From: Actinoallomurus sp963823735
Lineage (GTDB): Bacteria > Actinomycetota > Actinomycetes > Streptosporangiales > Streptosporangiaceae
Assembly (NCBI GenBank): GCA_963823735.1
Contig: CAWGMO010000001.1
Location: forward strand, 558,001-622,000
Reading direction: 5' to 3'
Length of the DNA stretch: 64,000 bases
Shown here: positions 1 through 7,691 of the stretch, piece after piece
How positions within the stretch are numbered: the first letter of the stretch is position 1
Layout of the letters: each line of letters starts with the position of its first letter
Notes under the pieces: model-generated
What the model saw: only the letters and a program-made list of their open reading frames with translations
Told to the model about the DNA's origin: nothing
The model's database searches: none
Position numbers and translations under genes: made by a program

Positions 1-489
1 GGTCCCGTCGCGCTGGCCGCCGGGAGCGCGGGCGCGTTCGTGCTGGCCGTCGCGCTCGGCGTCGCCTTCAAAATCGCGACGGGCGGCTGGAGCAAGGACG
101 CGGAGCTGGCCCACCCGCGCGAAGCCCTCCACCGCAACCCGACGATCGGCGTGGCCTTCGGCCTGACCGGCGCCGTCGCCGCGTTCCTCGTGTTCGTCCT
201 GAACCAGGGAGTCGCGGTCTCGCTGGCATGCGCCCTCATCGGCGGCGTGACCTTCGGCCTCGCCTTCGGCGCGATCGCGTGGTCCCGCACCATGATCGGC
301 TTGATCGTCGCGTCCGCACGCGGGCTGCTGCCGCTACGGCTGTGGACCTTCCTCGACTGGGCGTGCGAGGCACGGCTGCTGCGCGTCAGCGGCGCCACGT
401 ACCAGTACCGGCACCGCGAACTCCAGGAGTTCCTGACCTCAGCCGCGCTGCCTGGCGCCGAGGACTTGCGCGAGGAACAGCGGCGGTAG
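1..489 (+). CDS. C-terminal end of a NACHT-type NTPase membrane protein (5' truncated by window edge)
   Basis: The frame is open from the first base, so the start lies outside the window. The visible 162 residues contain three or four hydrophobic helices followed by a polar tail with LRLWTFLDWACEARLLR and YQYRHRELQEFL. That ending is typical of actinobacterial NACHT NTPases with C-terminal membrane helices. Such proteins are STAND-type ATPases, and some bacterial NACHT proteins act in phage defence. The ATPase domain itself cannot be seen here, so the function stays open. The last 51 bases overlap, tail to tail, the end of the kinase gene on the other strand. Confidence 0.55.
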   Translation, partial: GPVALAAGSAGAFVLAVALGVAFKIATGGWSKDAELAHPREALHRNPTIGVAFGLTGAVAAFLVFVLNQGVAVSLACALIGGVTFGLAFGAIAWSRTMIGLIVASARGLLPLRLWTFLDWACEARLLRVSGATYQYRHRELQEFLTSAALPGAEDLREEQRR

Positions 490-2118
490 GGCGACCAGGA
501 AGGCGAACCGCCACCCGATCATCGTCGTCAGCAGCCCGCCGAGTACGGGACCGAGGACCAGCGCGAGTACGCCGAGCCCGGCGGCCACCCCGATCGCGGG
601 CGTCCGCTGGGGTCCCGTCCTGGAGAGCACCACGACCAACGCCACGAGCGCGCCCGCACCCAGACCGGACACGAACCGGCCGGTCATGAGCAGCCCGGCG
701 CCCGGCGCGAACGCGTCCAGCACCGAACCGGCGAGAAGCAGACCGGTGCCGGCAACGGCGACCACCTTCGGCCGCCTTCCGCCGAGCACCACCCCGGCCG
801 GCGCGCCCAGCGCCGCGGCCACGAGGCAGGTGATGAACATGGCCCCCAGGCCGGTCAGGTGCATGGCGACCTGGATGCTCGTCCCCGCGCGTCCCAGGGT
901 CGCGGTGAGCAGGTACAGCCCGACGAGACCGCCCAAGCCCGCCCCGAGCAACTGCGGCTCGACGGCCGGACGCACCGGTGCGATGGGGGGTGACCCCCAT
1001 GCGGGACCGTGCGCAGACGGTGACCCCCACGCAGGACCATTCGTGGGCGGTGGCCCCCAAGCGGGACCGTTCGCGGGCGAAAGCCCGGTTACCGCGACCT
1101 GACCGGGCGGTGGCGCCGCGTGGGGAGGGGCGGACGCCGCGTCTGTGACGGGCGGCGCCACCTGCGTGGGCGCGGACGCCGCGAGTGTGGGTGGGGGCGC
1201 CACGTGCGTGGACTCGGACGCCGCGAGGGTGGGCGGTGGCACTGTGTTCGTGGGCTCGGACGGCGCGTCTGTGGGCTCGGACGTCGCGTCCGGCCGCTGC
1301 CGTGTGGGGGTGGTGGCGCGGACCATGTGGTCGAGGACCTGTCGTGGGGTGGGGCGCTGCGTGGGGTCCTTGTTCAGTGCGGCCGTGACGATGTCGCGTA
1401 GCGGGCCGGTCAGTACGCCGAGGTCCGGCTCGCGGTTCATGACCCGGTTGAGCACGGCCGGGAAGGTGTCGCCTCCGAACGGTGAGGCACCCGTGGCGGC
1501 GTACACGATCGTGCTCCCCCAGGCGAACATGTCGCTGGGCGGGCCGATCTCCTCGCCGTTGATCTGCTCCGGCGACATGAACGCCGGCGTGCCGATGATC
1601 TGGCTGGTGAAGGTCGAGGTGGCGTCGAGCACGCGGGCGATGCCGAAGTCGATCACCCGTGGGCCGTCGGGTGCGAGCAGTACGTTGCCGGGTTTGAAGT
1701 CCCGGTGCACGATGCCGGCCTCGTGAATGGCCGCCAGGGCCGTGGCCGTACTGACGGCGAGCCGGTCGAGGGCCGCACCGGTCAGCGGGCCGTTCGCGTT
1801 CACGCTCGCCTGGAGTGAGGGGCCGTCGATGTACTCGCTGACGACGTACGGGGTCTCCCCGGCCAGGTCAGCGGTGATCACCCGCGCGGTGCAGAACGGC
1901 GCGACCCGTTCGGCGATCGCCACCTCACGAGCGAACCTGGCGTGCGCCTTGCCGTCACGGTCGAGGCGTGTCCGCAGCAGCTTGACCGCCACCTTCTCGC
2001 CGTCCGGATCATGTCCGAGATAGACGACGCCCTGCCCACCTTCGCCCAGACGGCCGGCCAGCGGATAATCGCCGAGTCTCTCCGGATCACCTGGCTGGAG
2101 AGACGCGAACTCCGACAT
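439..2118 (-). CDS. Ser/Thr protein kinase fused to a half-MFS membrane domain
   Basis: Residues about 15-265 form a Hanks-type kinase: glycine loop GEGGQG at 25-30, invariant Lys46 in VAVKLL, catalytic HRDFKPGN with Asp140, and DFG at 157-159. The region 270-385 is a Pro/Thr/Ala-rich linker with repeated PPPTLAAS and NGPAWG motifs. Residues about 390-555 are hydrophobic, with roughly six helices that resemble the first half of a DHA2-type MFS carrier (GRFVSGLGAGALVAL, then GPVLGGLL followed by GWRFAFL). Bacterial kinases of this class usually carry one membrane helix and an extracellular sensor, so the MFS half is unusual. I chose the ATG at 2118 because AAGGG lies at suitable spacing; a TTG at 2124 is also possible. 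The 3' end overlaps the NACHT gene. Confidence 0.85.
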   Translation of the reverse strand: MSEFASLQPGDPERLGDYPLAGRLGEGGQGVVYLGHDPDGEKVAVKLLRTRLDRDGKAHARFAREVAIAERVAPFCTARVITADLAGETPYVVSEYIDGPSLQASVNANGPLTGAALDRLAVSTATALAAIHEAGIVHRDFKPGNVLLAPDGPRVIDFGIARVLDATSTFTSQIIGTPAFMSPEQINGEEIGPPSDMFAWGSTIVYAATGASPFGGDTFPAVLNRVMNREPDLGVLTGPLRDIVTAALNKDPTQRPTPRQVLDHMVRATTPTRQRPDATSEPTDAPSEPTNTVPPPTLAASESTHVAPPPTLAASAPTQVAPPVTDAASAPPHAAPPPGQVAVTGLSPANGPAWGPPPTNGPAWGSPSAHGPAWGSPPIAPVRPAVEPQLLGAGLGGLVGLYLLTATLGRAGTSIQVAMHLTGLGAMFITCLVAAALGAPAGVVLGGRRPKVVAVAGTGLLLAGSVLDAFAPGAGLLMTGRFVSGLGAGALVALVVVLSRTGPQRTPAIGVAAGLGVLALVLGPVLGGLLTTMIGWRFAFLVALPPLFLAQVLGARQRG

Positions 2119-2202
2119 CGACAATGCCCTTCACCCGGCCGCCGCACATTTTGGTCCGCTCACTTTGCCAGACGCCGAAGAGGCATCCAACCCTCCCGTG
2201 GC

Positions 2203-2406
2203 TCAGAAGCGGCGGGTGAAAGGGTGCGGCATGCGCATGCGGATCAGGAGCAGAAGGGGTACCAGGACGTAAGGCAGATTGAAGGCGAGGAACTTCGCCG
2301 GGTCGCCGGTACGTGTGGCCGGGTCGCCGAAGAACTCGACGCCGAACACGACGAGCGGGTCGGCGTCGTGGGCGTACCAGTAGTTGGAGTCGACGAAGAA
2401 ATTCGC
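2203..2406 (-). pseudogene. Remnant of a multi-helix membrane protein (C-terminal end only)
   Basis: Directly after the stop codon of the DinB gene the same frame stays open for 67 codons and has no usable start. It reads as a protein end: FFVDSNYWYAHDADPL, then a polar stretch, then the helix AFNLPYVLVPLLLLIRM and a basic tail. The codons keep the G/C third-position bias of real genes. The pattern recalls the ends of small four-helix membrane proteins of the EXPERA/EBP kind, with the middle helices apparently missing, but I cannot assign a family with certainty. It looks like a deletion remnant that now abuts dinB. Confidence 0.5.
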
Positions 2407-2964
2407 TCACTGGCCCACGCGGCCGTCGACGCACTCTCGCAGCAGGTCGGCGTGGCCGCAGTGCCGGGCGTACTCCTCGACGCGGTGTACGAGCAGGTCG
2501 CGTACGGCGATGGCGTCCTTTCCGAGGCGCGTGCTCAGGTCCGGGTGCTCGGCCAGTGCGGCGTCGGTGGCCGCCTGTTCGCGGGCGAGGTCGGCGTACG
2601 CGGCGTCGACCACCGGCTGTTCGGCGACCGCTCCGTCGAAGTCGGCGTCGTACAGCTTCGGGGGCGGGTCGCCGGGCAGGATCCAGCCCCGCCAGTCGCG
2701 CTCGACCTCGGCGAGGTGCCGGAGGAGGCCGAGCAGCGACATGGTCGATGGGGGTACCGACCGGCGGGCCAGTTGTTCCGGGGTGAGGCCCTCGCATTTC
2801 ATCAGCAGGGTCAGCCGGTAGCTCGTCAGGTAGTCGTGCAGCGTCGCGCGCTCGCCTTCCGGGCCGGTGGCGTTCTCGCGGGGGTCCTCGGCCGGGTCGA
2901 CCCACATGTCGCGGTAGACGGTCGCCTGGCTCCAGCGCTGGGGTTGGTCGCTCACCCTCGCCAT
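2407..2964 (-). CDS. DinB family protein (DUF664)
   Basis: This 185-residue protein belongs to the DinB/DUF664 four-helix family, which are metal-binding proteins often linked to mycothiol- or bacillithiol-dependent reactions. The family signature is visible in MSLLGLLRHLAEVERDW, with the helix-2 metal-ligand histidine, and in VEEYARHCGHADLLRE near the C-terminus, with two further histidines. The protein has normal length and ends at DGRVGQ as relatives do. The start at 2964 is an ATG 9 bases downstream of the preceding gene's stop, so the two are probably co-transcribed. The exact substrate is unknown. Confidence 0.85.
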   Translation of the reverse strand: MARVSDQPQRWSQATVYRDMWVDPAEDPRENATGPEGERATLHDYLTSYRLTLLMKCEGLTPEQLARRSVPPSTMSLLGLLRHLAEVERDWRGWILPGDPPPKLYDADFDGAVAEQPVVDAAYADLAREQAATDAALAEHPDLSTRLGKDAIAVRDLLVHRVEEYARHCGHADLLRECVDGRVGQ

Positions 2965-2972
2965 GCTGGCCC

Positions 2973-3360
2973 TCAGGTATCCGGGCCGCCAGGGGTTTTC
3001 TCCAGGAGTGCCCTCATCTGCTCCGCCAGCGCGTGGATGCCGGACATCGGGCGGATCATGACGAAGAGCTCGTCGATCCGGCCGGACTCGTCGAGGTGCA
3101 GGAAGTCGCAGCCTTCGAGCTGCCCGGTCTCCCGCGCGCGCCTGGAAGACGAGGGCGAGGTCCCGGGATCCGGTGCCGATCTCCCTGGTGTAGCGGAAGT
3201 CCTGGAGGACCTCGGCGACCGCGTACAGCAGGGGCGCGACGGCGGCGCGACCCTGGTACGGCTTGAACACGACGGGGCTGCGGAACTCGACGTCCTCGGT
3301 GAGTGACGCCACGGCGGCTTCGATGTCGTGTGCCTGCATGGCGATGCCGAACCGGTGCAT
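2973..3360 (-). pseudogene. NTF2/SnoaL-like protein, frameshifted once
   Basis: Starting at the ATG at 3360 the frame gives MHRFGIAMQAHDIEAAVASL and FRSPVVFKPYQGR, a typical SnoaL-like nuclear transport factor 2 fold. After FQARAGDR (about 3125) the sense moves to another frame, which continues with QLEGCDFLHLDESGRIDELF and MIRPMSG to the stop at 2973. One extra G in the CGGGCAG run near 3120 would explain the shift. Restored, the protein is about 129 residues, the usual family length. Single-base indels of this kind recur across the window, so this may be a sequencing error rather than a dead gene. Confidence 0.75.
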
Positions 3361-3470
3361 GTCGGGCCTCCAGATCCTCGGGCGTTCACTTCGTAGACGC
3401 GCCTCGGCGTACGAATGTGACATCGCCCAACATTAGAATGCAGTTCGGTTTACCGAGAGGACGGTTTGGG

Positions 3471-4211
3471 ATGCAAGAGATCGCGGCGGCGGTGGCGGAG
3501 CCGATCGGGCGCCTGGGCGGAGCCTTCATGATCTCTCGGGAGGCGAAGGCGTACTCGGCGGAGACGGGGCTGAGCGGCTGGGCGCCGTACTTCCGGGGCC
3601 GGTTCGGCGTCCTGGGCGACGTCGACGCGGACGTCGTCGCGTCCGCCGCCGGCTTCTTCCCGGCCGAGACCGTACGGGAGGCGTGGGAGGCGGGCACCGG
3701 TCCCGCAGCGGACGCCGCCGCCCGGTACGCCGTCGTGGCTCAGGACTTCGGCCGCCGCAAGCTGGCCGGCTTCGCGGAGCCGGAGCGCCTCGCCGCTCTG
3801 CTCCAGCTCGTCGTCGACGGCGCGTCACCGGTCGGCGCGCCGCTCTTCGCCGGCTGGCGGGCGCTGCCGCTGCCGGGCGATGACCGGGCCCGGGTGATCC
3901 AGCTCGCCCACGTCGTACGCGAGCTGCGCGGCGGCCTGCACATCGTCGCGGTCCTGGCGAGCGGGCTGGATCCGCTGGAGGCCGTACTGAGCGGCACCTC
4001 GGCGGTCCTCAGCTCCGGCGAGCCGAACGCCGAGTACTTCGGCTGGCCGCGGCCGTACCCCGAGGTGACGGACGAGGTACGGCGGCGGCGCGCCGACGCG
4101 GAACGGCTCACCGACGAACTGATGGCCCCGGCCTTCGCGGCCCTCGGCAAGACCGAGGCCGACGAACTCGTCGCCCTTATGGAGAAGGCGGACCGAGCCG
4201 TCTTCGGCTAG
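3471..4211 (+). CDS. SCO6745 family protein
   Basis: This 246-residue protein has the features of the actinobacterial SCO6745 family, recognised from AYSAETGLSGWAPYFRGRFG near the N-terminus and from YFGWPRPYP and the conserved helical C-terminus. Its biochemical role is not established. The start is the ATG at 3471, preceded by GAGAGGA at good spacing. The gene is divergent from the NTF2-like gene, with 110 bases between them. Its last four bases overlap the end of the next gene on the opposite strand. Confidence 0.75.
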   Translation: MQEIAAAVAEPIGRLGGAFMISREAKAYSAETGLSGWAPYFRGRFGVLGDVDADVVASAAGFFPAETVREAWEAGTGPAADAAARYAVVAQDFGRRKLAGFAEPERLAALLQLVVDGASPVGAPLFAGWRALPLPGDDRARVIQLAHVVRELRGGLHIVAVLASGLDPLEAVLSGTSAVLSSGEPNAEYFGWPRPYPEVTDEVRRRRADAERLTDELMAPAFAALGKTEADELVALMEKADRAVFG

Positions 4212-4867
4212 GAGACGGTCAGCCCGGTGCGGTGGGCGACGTCGAACGCGGCGGCGAGGTCTTTCGAGGCGTGCAACTCGGTGGCCAGCCGCCCGGCGTC
4301 CAGCGCGCCGAGCAGACGCCCGAGTACGGCCTCGTCCACCGTGCGCGTACGGGCGGCGGCGAGCAGGGCGTCGTACGCCGCACCGGCCTCCGCGGCGTCC
4401 GGCGCGCATTCCAGCAGGTCACGACGCCACACCCACTCCTCGCGCGACACCGGCGCGAGCCCGCGCAGGCCGTCGTCGGCGAGGCCGTCCGGATACGGGG
4501 CGCGTCCCCACTCCCCGTCCCACCAGTACACGAGGCCCACGGTCTCGCCACCGCCGAGCGGGTCGGCGAGGTAGCCGGCCGGCAGCCAGTCCGGGCCGCC
4601 GGCGAGAAGGTCGACGGGGGGTTCCAGGAGCGTTTCGCCGTAGTCGTCGTCGATGCCGCACAGCACCATGCGCCCGTGCGGCCAGCGGCTCAGCGTCCAC
4701 CAGCCGTTCTGGGAGTCCTGTGAACGCAGCCCATGCTCGTCCAGCTCGGCTCGCTCCAGGTAGCCGGGATCCAGGCCGGCGCTGAGGACGGCGAGCACGG
4801 CGGCATCGGCCCACAACTCCTCGGCCTGCGGCAGATCACTGGGACGTCCGGGGCTGTGAACGGTCAA
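4208..4867 (-). CDS. Hypothetical protein, acidic and soluble
   Basis: A 219-residue reading frame with strong codon bias and no signal peptide or membrane helix. It is acidic and Trp-rich (GWWTLSRWPHGRMVLCGIDDD, YWWDGEWGRAPYPDGLADDG), and the second half is helical, ending in short Leu/Ala-rich segments. I recognise no family. The Trp/Asp pattern recalls small SMI1/KNR4-like or immunity-type folds, but that is only an impression. It ends four bases inside the convergent SCO6745-family gene. Confidence 0.55.
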   Translation of the reverse strand: MTVHSPGRPSDLPQAEELWADAAVLAVLSAGLDPGYLERAELDEHGLRSQDSQNGWWTLSRWPHGRMVLCGIDDDYGETLLEPPVDLLAGGPDWLPAGYLADPLGGGETVGLVYWWDGEWGRAPYPDGLADDGLRGLAPVSREEWVWRRDLLECAPDAAEAGAAYDALLAAARTRTVDEAVLGRLLGALDAGRLATELHASKDLAAAFDVAHRTGLTVS

Positions 4868-4925
4868 GACGTGTCTCCTTGTGAGGGTTTCCGCTCGGAC
4901 GCCGCCGGACCTCAGCCGGTTCCCG

Positions 4926-5639
4926 TCAGTGCCAGATGAGGTCTCCTCGGTCGTAGTACTTCTCGAAGCTCGGCGCCCGGTCCTCGGGGTACTGCGCGTT
5001 CCTGCCGTACGGCGGGCTCATGTAGTGGATCTCTTTCAGCGGGTAGGTCGACACCCAGAGCCCGCAGGTCACCCAGCGAGCGCCCTTGTGGTCGAACGAG
5101 TCCGGGGACGGGGACTCCTCGCAGCCGCGCAGCCGGCCGCCGAGCAGGCTGACGTCGGCGAGCCCACCGCCCTCGCGCCGGCCCTCGAAGCGGGGGAAGG
5201 ACAGCGACATGGGGTTGCCGCTCTCGTTGGTGATCACGATTTCGGCGTGGTACGCGGTGCTCCTCTTCAGCACGGCCCTGCTGGCGGCGTCGAAGTAGCC
5301 CCCGACCCTGGAGCCGGGGGTCTGCCGGATCCGCCGCACCACGACGCCGACCACACCGTCGACGTAGCTCTTACGCAGGGCGTTGTACTCGCGGACGGGC
5401 ACGATCGCCTTCTGCCCGAACCGGAGCCGCGTCCCCGGGCGGGTCATCGTCCCGGTCACCCGCAGCGGCTGGGTCGGCACCGTCGTCGTCGCGCCACGCG
5501 GCGGCGTCAGAACAGGCGTCGGCGTCGACCTGACCGTGGGTGTGGACACCGGCGGTGCGGCGCTGTGGCCTTTTGAACAGCCCGCCAGCAGAGCCACCGC
5601 CGCCGCGACGGCCAGTCGCCCCGGCGATGGAACGCTCAC
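4926..5639 (-). CDS. Secreted lipoprotein coupled to an ATP-grasp enzyme
   Basis: This 237-residue protein starts with a hydrophobic signal and a lipobox, LLAGC, at residues 19-23, so Cys23 is the likely lipidated residue. A Thr/Pro-rich linker follows (PTPVLTPPRG), then a domain of about 170 residues with two cysteines and a Tyr-rich acidic C-terminus. No known family is evident. The GTG start overlaps the TGA stop of the upstream ATP-grasp gene (GTGA), so translation is coupled and the two products probably function together. Whether the ligase modifies this protein is unknown. Confidence 0.75.
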   Translation of the reverse strand: MSVPSPGRLAVAAAVALLAGCSKGHSAAPPVSTPTVRSTPTPVLTPPRGATTTVPTQPLRVTGTMTRPGTRLRFGQKAIVPVREYNALRKSYVDGVVGVVVRRIRQTPGSRVGGYFDAASRAVLKRSTAYHAEIVITNESGNPMSLSFPRFEGRREGGGLADVSLLGGRLRGCEESPSPDSFDHKGARWVTCGLWVSTYPLKEIHYMSPPYGRNAQYPEDRAPSFEKYYDRGDLIWH

Positions 5640-6625
5640 CGCTGTCCGTGCGCGGTCGCGGCCGGTTCCTTCTCGCCGTCCTCGTCGAAGCGGCGCGCGA
5701 CCCAGCCGAAGAACGCGTCGGCCACCCGCGTACGGGCCGGCTCGGGCAGGCCGGCGAAGCCCGCCACGGCGGTGGCCCACTCGTTGAGCACCGGGCCGTC
5801 GTCCGTCATCAGCCAGTCGACGCACACGAAGGACGCGTCGAGGCTGGACACGACGCGGCGGCACATCTCGCTGACCTCGTCGGCCTCGACGGAAGAGCCG
5901 GTTCCGCCCTGGCTGATGTTCGCCAGGTAGTTGCCCGACGCCGGGCGGCGCATCTGCGAGGCGACGATCTCGCCCTCGATCACGTACGTCCGCAGGTCCC
6001 CGGAGTTGGGCAGGAAGCGCTGGACCAGGAATCCCTGGTCCGCGCCCGCGCAGATGTCCAGGGTGGCCGTGAGCTGCTCCACGGTGTCGACCTTCAGGAC
6101 GCCGATGCCCATGATCCCGTCGCGCGGCTTGACCACGTACGGGCCCTTGGGGATGTCGCGCCGTACGGCCGGGATCGCCAGCCGCGCGTGACGGCCGAAC
6201 GGCACGGCGACGGTCGGCGGGACCGGAATGTCGAGTGCGGCGGCGTGGTGCAGGATCGCCAGCTTGTCGTGTTCGAGCGCCTCGGAGCCGCCGATGCCGC
6301 CGTTCAGCAGGACCGAGTCGCTGGCGGCCACGGTCTGGTAGATCGCGCGCAGGAGCTCCGTCGCCTGGGCGTTCCAGCTCGACGTCGACACGATGAAGCA
6401 CTGGCGCCGCGCCAGGAGGTCCTCACCCCGGTACCAGAGCCGCGGACCGTCGATGCAGGCCGGCACCAGCTCCGCCGCCTCGACGAAGCGGTAGTCGATC
6501 CCGTGACGGGCGGCCGCCGGGCCGTACAAGGCCTTCATCTTGACCGCGACATCGGCGATGTACACCGGCTCGAAGTCGTCCTGGACGGTGATGAAGGTGA
6601 GCACACGGTCATCCGTACGAGACAT
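5636..6625 (-). CDS. ATP-grasp ligase (RimK/GshB-like)
   Basis: The 329-residue product has the ATP-grasp arrangement. An N-terminal Rossmann-like part is followed by the ATP-binding core with PYVVKPRDGIMGIG, then FLVQRFLPN, the metal-binding stretch DLRTYVIEGEIVASQMRR, and SFVCVDWLMTDDGPVLNEW near the C-terminus. Enzymes of this type join a carboxylate to an amine or thiol using ATP. RimK-like members modify proteins, make small peptides or mature RiPP precursors. No precursor-like small gene is visible next to it. The start at 6625 has GGAGAG about 9 bases upstream. It is translationally coupled to the downstream lipoprotein. Confidence 0.8.
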   Translation of the reverse strand: MSRTDDRVLTFITVQDDFEPVYIADVAVKMKALYGPAAARHGIDYRFVEAAELVPACIDGPRLWYRGEDLLARRQCFIVSTSSWNAQATELLRAIYQTVAASDSVLLNGGIGGSEALEHDKLAILHHAAALDIPVPPTVAVPFGRHARLAIPAVRRDIPKGPYVVKPRDGIMGIGVLKVDTVEQLTATLDICAGADQGFLVQRFLPNSGDLRTYVIEGEIVASQMRRPASGNYLANISQGGTGSSVEADEVSEMCRRVVSSLDASFVCVDWLMTDDGPVLNEWATAVAGFAGLPEPARTRVADAFFGWVARRFDEDGEKEPAATAHGQR

Positions 6626-6766
6626 TCGTATCTCTCCGTGGTGAGGGGATCTGTGCGCCGCCACGACGGCCGCAACATCCTCGCGGGTACGGCAACCCGT
6701 GACCAGCCCGGACGGGGTTGAGCCCCGCCCGGAACCGGCCATATCGTCACGCGGTCGGGGCCCCGT

Positions 6767-7459
6767 TCACCCCATGTCGGCGTAGCGGCGAGCGGCCGCC
6801 AGCGCCGTACGGATCTTGTCGGGGCCGGTCGGCACACCCGGCGCGGCGATGTCCGCCCCGGGCGCGGCGTACAGGCCCGCGTACGCGGCGGTGTCGCGCT
6901 GGAACCGCCAGCCCTCGGCGAGCGGCCCGGCGTCGACCGCGTCGTACCCGAGCGCGTCGAGGAACTCCGTCACCGTCGCCTTCGCACCGGCGTCGTCCCC
7001 GGCGATCGCCAGACCGCTACGGTCGGGCGCCCCGGACGGCCGCGCCAGCGCCAGCAGGTGCTTGAAGTAGATGTTGTTGAAGCCCTTGACCACCTTCGAC
7101 GTGGGAAGATGCCGTTGCAGCAGCTCACTGGTGGTCGTCGACTCGTCGTCGAGCTCGGCGATCTGCCCGTCCCGCTGCGGGTAGTAATTGTTGGTGTCGA
7201 TGACGACCTTGCCCGCGAGGGGCTCCACGGGCACGTCCCGGTAAGCGCGCAGGGGAACGGTCACGACGACCAGATCCCCGGCGGCCGCGGCCTCGGCGGC
7301 GTACGCCGCCCGCGCCTTCGGCCCCAGCTCGTCCACCAGCTCTTTCAGCGTCTCCGGTCCGCGCGAGTTGCTGAGCACCACGTCGTACCCGGCCGCGACG
7401 GCCAGCCTCGCCACGGTCCCGCCGATGTTCCCGCTGCCGATCAGTCCAAGCGTTGTCAT
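6767..7459 (-). CDS. NADPH-dependent F420 reductase family oxidoreductase
   Basis: The N-terminus LGLIGSGNIGGTVARLAVAAG is a GxGxxG dinucleotide-binding fold, followed by VVLSNSRG, which usually holds the NADP phosphate-binding residues. VVVTVPLRAYRDVP and KVVIDTNNYYPQRDG are characteristic of the F420 reductase/NADP oxidoreductase family (Pfam F420_oxidored). With 230 residues it has full length. Such enzymes transfer hydride between NADPH and coenzyme F420 or related substrates; the true substrate here is unproven. The gene is monocistronic by spacing. Confidence 0.85.
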   Translation of the reverse strand: MTTLGLIGSGNIGGTVARLAVAAGYDVVLSNSRGPETLKELVDELGPKARAAYAAEAAAAGDLVVVTVPLRAYRDVPVEPLAGKVVIDTNNYYPQRDGQIAELDDESTTTSELLQRHLPTSKVVKGFNNIYFKHLLALARPSGAPDRSGLAIAGDDAGAKATVTEFLDALGYDAVDAGPLAEGWRFQRDTAAYAGLYAAPGADIAAPGVPTGPDKIRTALAAARRYADMG

Positions 7460-7502
7460 ATCCGCCCGAACCCCACTGCGGCGGTAGGAATTCCCGGCGG
7501 GG

Positions 7503-7691
7503 TCAGGGTGTCTCCAGGCCGAGGTCCCTTCGGTTCTCGGGAGTGTCGGGCAGGAGCCACCAGAGCCGGAGGGCGCCGTCGACGACCTCCGCGAGCCAGA
7601 TCAGGGTCTTTTGGCTTTCCAGCTCGTCCGGCAGACCGAGATGCGATCGCGTCGCGGCCGCCGCTGACCTTAGGCGTCTCGCGCTCAGAAG
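7503..7691 (-). pseudogene. Short frame without a start, conserved-looking C-terminal fragment
   Basis: An open frame of 62 codons lies between two genes and has no ATG or GTG start; only CTG codons are available after the in-frame stop at 7692-7694. Its sense is plausible: HLGLPDELESQKTLIWLAEV, then VVDGALRLWWLLPDTPENR and a short tail, with good codon bias. It overlaps the end of the following gene by only a few bases. It could be a small protein whose start is hidden by an indel, or the relic of a larger gene. I cannot assign a family. Confidence 0.35.
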
